Shown here: one piece after another, positions 22,999 to 33,303 of the stretch
Position numbering within the stretch: the first letter of the stretch is position 1
How the letters are laid out: each line of letters starts with the position of its first letter
Assembly: GCA_028274465.1 (NCBI GenBank)
Contig: CM051456.1
Span: 82,136,753-82,200,752 of the forward strand
Reading direction: 5' to 3'
Length of the DNA: 64,000 bases
Source of the DNA: Plantago ovata
Lineage: Eukaryota > Streptophyta > Magnoliopsida > Lamiales > Plantaginaceae
Made by a program: the position numbers and the translations under genes
The notes under the pieces: generated by a model
The model's database searches: none
The model's input: only the letters and a program-made list of their open reading frames with translations
Told to the model about the DNA's origin: nothing

Positions 22999-24411
22999 AC
23001 CATGATGTTAAGTATTGTTTGGCTTTGTGATGTTGAGTATGGTATCTTGTTTTTGTTTGCATTTGCACGTTTACCGCTTTCTTAGTATTAGTTGCATACA
23101 CTACATTCATCCTAGGATAGTATTGCATGTTTTGTGTGGAGTTTATTGCCAAATTTTTTGAATTTTTTTATAGGGTAGATTAACTAATTATGACATTATT
23201 CATATGCTTCATCTCTATGAATTTGTTTGAGGTTTTTCTCGCTTGGCTTGTCACATTTATGTATTGCACTTAGTTAAGCTTGGTAGTCTCGACATCACTT
23301 AGTGGTGTTTTCTCTACTGCGGTTCACGAAGGCCTTTATAATAGGATGATGCATGTTAGGGTCTTATGGTTGTTTTCCCGAGTAATTATGTACCTAAGAG
23401 GCAACAAGTCTTCACCTTACTTTGAGATTGCTAAATGCCTAGGAAGGAGGTAGTGTGAGATTGTGTGATCCTTTGTTTGCAACCTTTTCTTTCGAATAGG
23501 TTTGGGGAGGGGGTTACGCTATCGTTAGACTTGTTTTTCAATTTTTTAGTGTGTATTGTGACTTTTAGTTTTCCTTTTTTCGTAAAGTTTGCACTCCAAC
23601 CTATTCTTTCGAATAGGTTTGGGGAGGTCGTTTGTGAGTCATTTTACTTTATTTTCGTTGTGCTACTGCTGGCTAAAAAAAAGTTTGACAAAAAAGAAAA
23701 AAAAAATTCTAGAAAAAAGAAAAAGAAACTGGAAAAGGAAAAAAAAAAGAGAAAAAAAAAAAGAAAAAGGCCCCAAAAAAGCAAGGAAGGGTCCAAAAAA
23801 AAGAGAGCCAAAAAGCAGTTTAGCAAAGTTCTTGTCTCGTTTTCCAATTTTTGTAATGTTCGTAATCGTGTTGTAATTTTTGTCTTTTGTTTGAGTGTCA
23901 TCTGTTCTAGACCACCCTCGTCCTGCCATTCAGGAAGTGGTGAATAGTTTAAGGCTTTACTTGAGAGATGGGTAGAATAGGGGAGTGTTATCTTTTTTAG
24001 GGAACCCTCCTTCGTTTGATGAGAGCCAGTGTTGGTTCTACCTCTTTGAGGAAAAGTCTTAACTTGGTGAACAGCAGTAAGTCCTTAGTTTCATAGGCAC
24101 GGGACAACCATTCGTATTTTAACATGTTTCATTATGTCGTCACTGACTAGGTCCAGGTAGAGAATATTACGAGAGACTATCTTGTTTGACATAAGTGCTT
24201 ATGTGAATGTGTATGAGTCAATCGAGGCATTATTCAACCTATATTCATGTTATGATTTGTATGGTTTTTGTTCATATGTTTTTTGATAGATTCAATAGAT
24301 TAGTTCATTTCATTTGGCATGAGACTCCATTTTTTTTTGTGTTGCATTGTTTTTTGCATTAGAGTCTAGCTTAGTTGCTTGAGGACAAGCAAAGGTTCGG
24401 TTTGGGGAGTT
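22999..24411 (+). mobile_element. Ath-1 3' untranslated region
   Basis: This continues Ath-1 after Sire-1 and matches Ath-3 48421-49733. No gene is seen. It holds AACCTTTTC/GAATAGG and AACCTATTC/GAATAGGTT stem-loops (23481 and 23598-23619), each followed by TTTGGGGAGG. An A-rich purine run (about 23675-23815) has little strand complexity and explains the Lys-rich frames there. The PPT GGTTTGGGGAGTT (24399-24411) touches the LTR. Confidence 0.85.
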
Positions 24412-25587
24412 TGATGAACGTGTATTTTACACTTTCATTTGAGTCTTTTTCACCTATTTTAGCTATCCTCTATGTTAATTTAGCTATATTTTAGTGCATT
24501 TTATTAGAATAGTGTCACGTTTCCCTTTAGTTTGTATTTTACAGGTTTTGGGTGAAAAACGAGGTTTTCCGGGCAATTATATTGAAGTAGACAAGGAATT
24601 GGTGGTCCAAAGGCCTAATTAGAGTATCTAAAACATTTCGGATAGGATTTGAAGTCTAGGGGTCGAGTTTGAAGGCTAAAAGGTCACTAGAAGGCAAAAA
24701 CCGAGTCCGAAAAGGGGAAGAAATCCAAAAACGCGTCGAAAACGCGTATCTGGCCGAAAAACCTCCCGGGCGAGTCGCCCGGGACGTGGGGCGAATCGCC
24801 CGGTGTGTGGGGCCCTTCGCCCCACACCTCCCGAATACCTATATATAGTTGCTCAGTTTTCTCCGTTTTTCATACTTTTCCAGACCTTTTCTCTCACCTT
24901 TCTCAGTAGTTTTAGGTAGGAATTCTCCAGAGCCTGTTCTGGGGGTTCATAGCTTAGGAGATACTTTTTCATAGCGTTTTGGAGCTTGTAAGATCGCGAT
25001 TCTTCGGAGATTGACAACCTTCTGTAACATTGTATCTTACAGTTTTTCTATTTATATTTATATATCTTTCATCATGTTTTCATTCATTCGTGGTATGATT
25101 TCTGTTTATTGCATGACATCTATGAGTAGCTAAACTTCTCGTTGGTGATAGTATGTGATTTCTTAGCGAAGGGTTAATAATTATGCTAATGGCTATATCA
25201 CGCATTATACTTTGAGTTATTGCTTTATTTCTTTGATCTATCTAAATCTCTATCTTCGTAGTGTTGAATAATTACGGAACACAATTGGACAATTCATTGA
25301 TCAAAGATCTCTATGCAAAACCGGGGAATTTATGCATGATTATTAACCTGCTATGGTTTGAATGACCATACTATCACCAATCTCCATTATCTGTTAAGAA
25401 AAACCTTTGCTAAGTCGTCTGTTGATTTATATTCTTAAGTTAGATTAGATAAAGCTAGTTATAGTCCTTAGAGATCGACACTCGAGGTTATTCTACTGCT
25501 ACACTACGGTTTTCGTTGTAGTTGTGAATTGCCTTTGGCTAAATACAAATTTATTTGATTAATTGAGTCTGACAAACCGGTTCATCA
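24412..25587 (+). repeat. Ath-1 3' LTR
   Basis: It starts TGATGAACGTG and ends GGTTCATCA. GC-rich palindromes (24765-24783, and arms at 24805-24813 and 24819-24827) stand just before the TATA box TATATATAG (24840-24848). The bases after it (AGAGGAGAGG) belong to Ath-2. The matching target repeat would lie left of the window. Confidence 0.93.
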
Positions 25588-27201
25588 AGAGGAGAGGCAG
25601 GTAATGTGGGAACAACAACAGCTCATCCACCGGCAACAGGATCTCCTGTCTGACATGTGGAGAGACTATTATGGGGATAACAATCCCGATAACTAGTCTT
25701 TTCACATGTCCACTCTCAGCCGACCGAGGCCAAACCGTTCGGTAACATCTAGTATCACTTTTTATTTACTCATTCTCTTTTGCTAGGGACTAGCTTAAGT
25801 TTCATGAGGGGGATGGGATGTGAACCGTGATGTTAAGTATTGTTTGGCTTTGTGTTGATTGGTATCTTGTTTTTTGTTTGCATTTGCATTTGCACGTTTA
25901 CCGCTTTCTTAGTTTTTAGTAGCATACACTAATGTGGAGTTTATTGGCAAATTTTTTGAACTTTTTTGTTGGGTAGATTAACTAATTATGATATTAATCA
26001 TATGCTTCATCTCTACGAATATGTTTGACGTTTTCTCGCTTGGCTTGTCACTTTTATGTATTGCACTTTGTTAAGCTTGGTAGTCTCGACATCACTTAGT
26101 GGTGTTTTCTCTACTGCGGTTCACGGAGGCCTTTATAATAGGATGATGCATGTTAGGGTCTTATGGTTGTTTTCCCGAGTAATTATGTACCTAAGAGGCA
26201 ACAAGTCTTCACCTTGCTTTGAGATTGCTAAATGCCTAGGAAGGAGGTAGTGTGAGATTGTGTGTCCTTTGTTTGCAACCTTTTCTTTCGAATAGGTTTG
26301 GGGAGGGGGTTACACTTTCATTAGACTTTCGAATAGGTTTGGGGAGGGGGTTACACTTTCTTTTTTCTTTCGTAAATTTTGTACTCCAACCTATTCTTTC
26401 GAATAGGTTTGGTGAGGTCGTTTGTGAGTCATTTTAGTTTCTTTTTCGTTGTGCTACTACTGGCTAAAAAAAAATCAATAAAAAAAAGAAGAAGAAAAAT
26501 TCCAGAAAAAAAAGAAAAAAAAACTGGAAAAGAAAAAAAAGAAAAAAAGAAAAAAAGACCCCAAAAAAGCAAGGAAGGGTCCAAAAAAAAAAAGACCCAA
26601 AAAGCAGTTTAGCAAAGTGTTGTGTCTCATTTTCCAATTCTTGTAATGTTCGTAATCGTGTTGTAATTTTTATCTTTTTGTTTGAGTGTCATCTGTTCTA
26701 GACCACCCTCGTCCTGCCATTCAGGAAGTTGTGAATAGTTTAAGGCTTTGCTTGAGAGATGAGTAGAATAGGGGAGTGTTATCTTTTTTTAGGGAACCCT
26801 CCTTCGTTTGATGAGAGCCAGTATTGGTTCGACCTCTTTGAGGAAAAGTCTTAACTTGGTGAACAGTAGTAAGTCCTCAGTTTCATAGGCACGGGACAAC
26901 CATTCGTATTCTAACATGTTTCATTACGTCGTCACTGACTAGGTCCAGGTAGAGAATGTTACGAGATGCTATCTTGTCTTGACATAAGTGCTTATGTGAA
27001 TGTGTATAAGTCAATCGAGGAATTCTTCAACCTATATTCATGTTATGATTTGTATGGTTTTTGTTCATATGTTTTTTGATAGATTCAATAGATTAGTTCA
27101 TTTCATTTGGCATGAGACTCCATTTTTTGTGTTTCGTTGTTGTTTGCATTAGAGTCTAGCTTAGTTGCTTGAGGACAAGCAAAGGTTCGGTTTGGGGAGT
27201 T
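25588..27201 (+). mobile_element. Ath-2, right part: third-ORF tail and 3' untranslated region
   Basis: It begins in the third-ORF tail (MWRDYYGDNNPDN-type ending near 25655-25696, matching Ath-3 48235-48288), then repeats the Ath 3' untranslated region, including the AACCTATTC/GAATAGGTT stem-loop (26388-26409), two copies of a GGTTTGGGGAGGGGGTTACACTT-like run near 26296-26361, and an A-rich purine run (26465-26605). The left part of Ath-2 is outside the window. Ath-1 interrupts it at 25587. Confidence 0.85.
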
Positions 27202-28407
27202 TGATGAACGTGTATTTTACACTTCCATTTGAGTCTTTTTCACCTATTTTAGCTATCCTCTATGTTAATTTAGCTATATTTTAGTGCATTTTATTAGAAT
27301 AGTGTCACGTTTCCCTTTAGTTTGTATTTTACAGGTTTTGGGTGAAAAACGAGGTTTTCCGGGCAATTATATTGAAGTAGACAAGGAATTAATGTTCCGA
27401 AGGCCTAATTGGAGTATCTAGAAGATTCCGGATAGGATTTGAAGTCTAGGGGTCGAGTCTGAAGGCTAAAAGGTCACTAGAAGGCAAAACCGAGTCCGAA
27501 AAGGAAAAGAAATAAAAAAACGCGTCAAAAACGCGTAAAAAACTGACTGGACCTCCCGGGCGAGTCGCCCGGGACTTGGGGCGAATCACCCCACACCAGG
27601 CGAATCGCCCGGTGTGTGGGGCCACTCGCCCCACACCTGCCGAATGCCTATATATAGTTGCTCAATTTTCTCCGTTTTTCATACTTTTCCAGACCTTTTC
27701 TCTCACCTTTCTCATTAGTTTTAGGTAGGAATTCTCCAGAGCCTATTCTGGGGATTCTTAGCTTAGGAGATACTTTTTCTTAGCGTTTTGGAGCTTGTAA
27801 GATCGCGATTCTTCGGAGATTGACAACCTTCGGTAACATTGTATCTTACAGTTTTTCTATTTATATTTATTTATCTTTCAACATGTTTTCCTTCAATCTT
27901 GATATGATTTCTGTTGATTGCATGACATCTATGAGTAGCTAAACTTCTCGTTGGTGATAGTATGTGATTTCTTAGCGAAGGGTTAATAATTATGCTAATG
28001 GCTATATCGCGCATTATACTTTGAGTTATTGCTTTATTTCTTTGATCTATCTAAAACCTCTATCTTCGTAGTGTTGAATAATAACGGAACACAATTGGAC
28101 AATTCATTGATCATAGATATCTATGCAAAACCGGGGACTTCATGCATGATTATTAACCTGCTATGCTTTGAATGACCATACTATCACCAATCTTCATTAT
28201 CTGATATGAAAAACCTTTGCTAAGTAGTTTGTTGATTTTATATTCTTAAGTTAGATTAGATAAAGCTAGTTATAGTCCTTAGAGATCGACATTCAAGGTT
28301 ATTTTACTGCTGCACTACGGTTTTCGTTGTAGTTGTGAATTGCCTTTGGCTCAATACAAATTTATTTGGTTAACTAGAATCTGACAAGTTCTAAACACAG
28401 TTCATCA
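27202..28407 (+). repeat. Ath-2 3' LTR
   Basis: It starts TGATGAACGTG after the PPT and ends CAGTTCATCA. It includes the palindrome CCCGGGCGAGTCGCCCGGG (about 27556-27574), further GGGGCGAATC-type units, and TATATATAG (27649-27657). The right flank TTGGTGAAAGG is Sire-2 integrase sequence. Confidence 0.93.
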
Positions 28408-28412
28408 TTGGT

Positions 28413-29290
28413 GAAAGGAAGAATCGTACCCTTAAGGAAGCAGCTAGAACGATGCTTGTTGACACTGAAATAAGTGAAGCTTATTGGGTTGAAGCGATTA
28501 ATACCGCCTGCTATACTCAAAATAGATGCTTGATAACTAAGGAATACAACAAAACTCCATATGAGTTATTTGTTGGAAGACCTCATAACATCACCCATCT
28601 AAGAGTATTTGGTTGCAAATGCTTTGTTCTTAACAATGGTAGAGAATATTAAGAACATTACAACCAAAGGCAGACGAAGCGATATTTCTTGGCTACTCCT
28701 TGCATAGTAAAGCTTATTGAGTTTACAACAAAAAGGCACAAAAAGATTGAAGAATCAGTGCATGTTGTATTCTATGAAAAATCACAAGGAGTCCCTGATG
28801 AAGAAGAAATATCAGAATGTATGAAGAAACTACTAATACACGAGCAAAGAACTGAATCTGATGCTAGGAATATCAAATCAATTGAACTAAATGATGATTC
28901 TGACAATGACTCTCCTCCCCCAAGTCATGAGAAGATAAATATAGTTCATGATAAAGAATGTTCGGCAAAAGACGCGGTTGCTCCAGATGTTGCTGAAACT
29001 ACGCAACTTCCTGTATCTGCTGACGAGTTACCTCAAACCAACAATGCTGAACAAGTAGTTGCTGATGAACCAATTTCAGCAGAGACACAACAAGATACCA
29101 GTATTACTGAACAAGTACATGCTGAAGAGTCACATGCTGAAACGCAAACTTATCCAGATTTAAAGAGCAGAAATCCTGTTAATAAGTGGATTAGAGATCA
29201 TCCCTCTATGGATATGATTGGTGATATTGACAAATGCCAAGTGACTAGATCCAAAGTATCTACTAATCAAGAACTTGCTGAAGAAGCAAA
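28413..29290 (+). pseudogene. Integrase end and acidic pol linker of Sire-2
   Basis: It opens with the ERKNRTLKEAAR part of the integrase core, just downstream of Q-Q-N-G-V in Sire-3. It continues with AYWVEAINTACYTQNRCLI and LRVFGCKCFVLN, then an acidic linker with [18 protein letters not shown] and AETQ repeats. The linker is one of the places where TTGCTGA is densest. This region would help integrate the cDNA; the linker role is unknown. Confidence 0.8.
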
Positions 29291-30120
29291 CGTCATTGAA
29301 GTAGAAGCTTTGTTCTCTTGCTTTGTTTTAGAAATTGAACCTAAGACCATAGAAAAAGCTTTAAAGCATTCTGAATGGATCAAGGCAATGCAACTGGATC
29401 AATTTGAAAGGACCAAAGTCTGGAAACTGGTACCCCTTGCTGAAGGAAAGAAAGCAATTGGTTCAAAGTGGGTGTTCGGAAACAAGCTGAGTGAATCTGG
29501 ACAAGTAACAAGGAACAAAGCACGCTTAGTTGCTCAAGGTTACTGCCAAACTGTAGGATTGGACTATGATGAGTCTTATGCACCAGTTGCAAGATTGGAT
29601 GCAATCAGACTTTTATTAGCCTTTGCTGCTCACAATGACTTCATTGTTTATCAAATGGATGTTAAAAGTGCATTCCTAAATGGTGAACTTCCTGAAGAAG
29701 TATACATAGAACAACCCCCTGGCTTTGAACTTCCCTCAGAAACCAAGATGGTATACAAGCTTCAGAAAGCTGTATATGGTCTAAAGCAAGCACCAAGAGC
29801 TTGGTATGATACCTTAGCTAAGTTCTTGTTGGATAATGGTTTCAAGAAAGGTGAAGTTGACAAAACTTTATTTACCATGAACCATGATGGTAAAATACTC
29901 TTAGTCCAGATTTATATGGATGACATAATATTTGGATCTAAGGACAAGTAACTTTGTGATGATTTTGCCAAACTCATGACAAATAAGTTTGAAATGATTA
30001 TGATGGACAAATTGAATTATTTCCTAGGATTGCAAGTCAAGCAACTCAAAGATGGAATATTCATAAATCAAGCAAAGTATGCAAAGGAAATGCTCATAAA
30101 GTTCCGGATCAAGGAGGAAG
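29290..30120 (+). pseudogene. Reverse transcriptase region of Sire-2
   Basis: A clear copia [22 protein letters not shown], then [30 protein letters not shown], the [20 protein letters not shown] block and the YMDD box in [17 protein letters not shown]. The first catalytic Asp is in [11 protein letters not shown] and the next two are in YMDD. Wording matches the Sirevirus lineage. It is followed by FLGLQVKQLKDGIFINQ. It is broken, with few breaks. Confidence 0.88.
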
Positions 30121-30144
30121 AAAAACCTGAGTGTTGATACCAAA

Positions 30145-30792
30145 TTGGGCTATACTAAACAAGAAAAAGGTGTTGAAGAACTCAAGTATAGGAAGCTCAT
30201 TGGTTTCTTGCTGTATCTAACAACAATTAGACTTGACATTCAGTATGATGTTTGTGTGTGTGCAAGATTTCAATCTGATCCAAGAGAATCACACTACAAA
30301 AAGGCACTTAAGATACTGAAATATGTCAAAGGTACAATCAATGTTGGATTATGGTATCCAAAAGATTCTAGATTGGAATTGATTGGTTATTCTGATGCTG
30401 ATCATGGAGTATCAACTCTTGATAGAAAAAGTACTTCTGGAACTTGTCAGTGTCTAAGTACAAGATTGATATGAATGTTCAGCAAGAAGCAAACATGTGT
30501 TGCCAATTCATCCACTAACTCTGAATACATTGCGGCTGGTTGTTGCACAACTCAAATCCTATGGATTCAGCAACAATTAAGAGATTATGGTATTTCTGCA
30601 AAGAAAATACCAATCTTTTGTGATAATACAAGTGCTATTGCTATCACGCAAAATCCTATGTTCCACTCATGGACAAAGCACATTGATATTAGACATCATT
30701 TCATTAGAGATCATGTGGAAAAAGGAGACATTGAGGTTGTAAAAGTAGGTACTGATGATCAACTTGTTGACATCTTTACCAAGCCCTACTAG
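30145..30792 (+). pseudogene. RNase H region of Sire-2
   Basis: YRKLIGFLLYLTTIRLD, GYSDADHG, DRKSTSGTCQ, KKQTCVANSSTNSEYIAAGC, ILWIQQQLRDYGI, CDNTSAIAITQNP and KHIDIRHHFIRDHVEKGDI, ending DQLVDIFTKP. This is the standard order of a copia RNase H and pol terminus, which fixes the end of pol at about 30792. It is broken. Confidence 0.87.
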
Positions 30793-30871
30793 ATAATAGG
30801 TTCGCAATGCTAAGGTATAACCTTGGATTGATTGAACTACCTCAATAAAAAGGGACACATTTGGTGGATTG

Positions 30872-31234
30872 CTGAAACAGGCATTCAGCAAGCCAATGAT
30901 TGCCTAAAAAGTATTCCTTGAAAGTCCCTTTCGATTGACTTCTCTAAAAAGAGATGATTGTACACTATATGTTTGCTGAAACAGGTATTCAACAAGTAAT
31001 TCCTTCAAACCGGGCATTTGTTAGGAAACTTGATCACTTGCTGAGACGGGAACTCAGTAAGAAAACTTTAAAGATTGTGGAAACAGGCATTCAGACAATC
31101 AAGGATACTGAAACAGGTATTCAAGTATCAAAAGAAAAATCTGAGACGGGAACTCAGCAAAGAGCAAAAATACTTCTCAAATTTTACCTAAGGATTTCTC
31201 AATATAAAAAGAATTTGCTGAGATGAGAACTCAG
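30872..31234 (+). repeat. Seven-unit hairpin array, Sire-2 copy
   Basis: Units start at 30872, 30976, 31041, 31078, 31108, 31141 and 31218. Types alternate between CTGAAACAGGYATTCAG and CTGAGACGGGAACTCAG. The stem pair A-T in one type is G-C in the other, with the loop ACAGGCA or ACGGGAA. Confidence 0.8.
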
Positions 31235-31273
31235 AAATATCTTTTACCCTAAAGAAAAATGAGATATTTGATT

Positions 31274-31282
31274 AAGGGGGAA
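31274..31282 (+). promoter_or_regulatory. Second polypurine tract-like site, Sire-2
   Basis: AAGGGGGAA lies after the hairpins in a TTGATTAAGGGGGAA context. It is similar to the terminal PPT (AAAAAGGGGGAAA). The same site is at 39352-39360 in Sire-3 and, reversed, at 8973-8981 in Sire-1. Confidence 0.5.
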
Positions 31283-31624
31283 CTTTCAGCAAATACAAAG
31301 CTTGTTACTTGAAAAGGTAAGTGCTAAAGTCAGATTGAATAAAATCACTGAAAAGATTCTTATTTACTTCAGCAAGCAAATAGCGTTGGAGTAAAAGAGA
31401 TCAAATCCCGTGAATCAAGATAAAATCAATTTGTGACGTTAATCATGGCACAGATAAACTCGCTATAAATCATGACATGAAATACAGTCGTGACCATTGA
31501 TTTTAAAGCAGTTGGTGATCCAACGGCTGATATTACAAAGAGAAAGTATGCTCTAACGGTTTTATGTTAGTGGTCCACTACGCATTTAATGCAAAGACTC
31601 CACTAACACAATGAATCTCTGTTT

Positions 31625-33191
31625 TGTTCGGAAACTTGTAATTTTGATGAGCAATCAACCATGCTAAATTAAGGAAAGTCCAGTAACTAGTACTCTTAAG
31701 GTCCATAGGAATTTAGAATTTTAAGGACATTGTAAAAGAGAAAGTGTGCTGAAGACTTAGTGTAGATACTAGTTAGGTGCTTTAGTTTGCTGATGATGTA
31801 CTTTGTTTTTACAAATGAACTATTGAAGCACTAGAACCGCTCAGAAACTTGAAGATTCAAAGACTGAAGACTTAAGAAGAATTCTGAGAAAGGTATCTAC
31901 AAAGGCACATGTTGCTCAGAAAGTGAGATTTTCAGCAACAGCTCGCATAAGTAAAAATCTATATGATAGAGTAGGTTGTGCTTGCTGAAACTGAGACTGA
32001 CCACTTGCTAAAAAACATATGCGACCTCCTTGCTGAAAGTAGCATTTTGGCTCCAAGGTTCACATTTGAATTCGATTCAAATGAACATTCAATGCAAAGT
32101 AGGCACGCTTAGAACATGAAGACTAGAAGACAAATGATGGACGCTGCTGAAAGTACAAAAGCAAGATAGTGACATCTTAAGGTACAAAGCCTTAGAATTT
32201 GAAATTCAAACGGCTACCTTGATTCACTATAAATAGAGGTCATCCGACAAAGAGTTGAAGTGTGTCAACAACGTGATGAAACTGTCACTTGTGCTTAGAC
32301 ACTCAATGTTCCATACTCTTTACTGCCTATTGATCCGTTCCAAGACTTAAGCTTGAAACAAAAGCTACTTGTGAAGAAGTAGAACATTCACGGCTAAGAA
32401 ATTAGCTTAGTGTTCTTTCTTTTGAACAAGAACAAGTCTTGACACCAGAAACAACTTAGCTTGCTGACTGAAAAGTATTACAAGTTGTGTTTCTTTAGAT
32501 AACTTATTATAGCTGAAAAAGTTATACTCAAGTCATCTCATCCCAAACCTCTCTAACTGATAAACACCCTTTTTCAGGCGTGAAATTCAGGGGGAATTAA
32601 TCAAGCACTGTGTTGCTGATTATAAGTCCCAAGTTTGGTAGAGAACAAGGTTACAGTTCTCTAGTTAGGTTGGAAACGAAGCAAGTGTGCTTTGGTTTCT
32701 GAAGAATCATTATAGATAGGTGTTGTAAGGAACCTCAAGCTTATCTTAGTGGATTCAGTCCTAGAAAGGACAAAGTGGATTAGTGGAGAGATTACGCCAC
32801 TCTCAGATACCACTATAAAAGTGTTTGTGTGATTTACGTTACCGCATTTAGTTTTCAACAAGCTTTACTTATTGTACACTGCCACTCTATTCACATGCTT
32901 AAACTAGCACTCTCTGAAAACCACTTATTGTATAAAGACTTCCGCACTATGTTTTTAAAGTACCAGTAAACTCGTTACTGAAAAGTAACAAGTACTTGCT
33001 GAGAAAGTTAAGTACCAGCAAACTCATTACTGAAAAGTAATAAGTACTTGCTGAGAAAGTTAAGTACCAGCAAACTCATTACTGGAAAGTAATAAGCACT
33101 TTCTGAGAAAGTTTTTAAACGACGAAAGTTTGAAAGACTATTCACCCCCCCCCCCCCTCTAGTCTTTTCTTGTTGTTTAAAGGGACCAACA
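31625..33191 (+). repeat. Sire-3 5' LTR
   Basis: It starts TGTTCGGAAACTTG and ends AAAGGGACCAACA. The TATA box is TATAAATA (32228-32235), about 600 bases in. Downstream, probably in R-U5, are three 52-bp tandem units (32959-33114) and a long C run (about 33145-33158). TTGCTGA and TCAGCAA motifs recur through it. Confidence 0.93.
32959..33114 (+). repeat. Three 52-bp tandem units with GNRA-loop hairpins
   Basis: AGTACCAG recurs at 32959, 33011 and 33063. Each unit carries a 6-bp stem with a GNRA tetraloop: GTTACT-GAAA-AGTAAC (32974-32989), ATTACT-GAAA-AGTAAT (33026-33041) and ATTACT-GGAA-AGTAAT (33078-33093). The units also pair TTGCTG with CAGCAA across unit joins. The 3' LTR repeats this (AGTACC at 55080, 55132, 55184). 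Sire-1 and Sire-4 LTRs have two units. Confidence 0.82.
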
Positions 33192-33303
33192 AGTGGTATC
33201 AGAGGTGGAGGTTCTTTAACCTTCAACACTGAACCTAGATCCCCTTAGGTGCTTTCCGTAAATTACTTTCACTTGATCAGTTTGGTAGTCTTTTGCTGAC
33301 AGG
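33192..33303 (+). other. Primer binding site and leader of Sire-3
   Basis: TGGTATCAGAG (33194-33204), two bases after the LTR, is complementary to initiator-Met tRNA. The leader is short and ends at the gag ATG (33304), whose context is AGGATGTCG. Confidence 0.9.

Larger units (their letters stand above)
28408..31624 (+). mobile_element. Sire-2, first visible part
   Basis: The oldest element in the nest. The visible part runs from the integrase end through RT, RNase H and spacer to the point where Sire-3 enters (target repeat TGTTT at 31620-31624). It resumes at 55295. Its 5' half lies left of the window, beyond Ath-2. It is broken, with several breaks. Confidence 0.88.
30793..31624 (+). promoter_or_regulatory. 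Spacer after pol in Sire-2
   Basis: Non-coding, kept in Sire-1 and Sire-3. It holds the seven-hairpin array (30872-31234), AAGGGGGAA (31274-31282), GTGACGTTAATC (near 31434) and GCATTTAATGC (near 31582), a motif also found in the family LTR. Sire-3 is inserted at its end; the TATA box of this spacer is at 55351-55359. One short frame (30954-31226) with ETGIQ repeats overlaps the hairpins. Confidence 0.65.

Noticed and set aside
23465-23947. Lys-rich open frames on both strands, also at 26379-26612 and 48854-49255
   Set aside because: They are translations of the A-rich purine tract in the Athila 3' region; frames and content differ between copies.
24412-28407. Tandem element made by LTR-LTR crossing-over (two LTRs in a row)
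   Set aside because: The LTR at 24412-25587 is followed by a third-ORF tail, not by a primer binding site, so nesting of Ath-1 in Ath-2 fits better.
30872-31234. CRISPR-like look of the regularly spaced short repeats
   Set aside because: Plant nuclear retroelement context, 17-nt degenerate units, uneven spacers and no cas genes.
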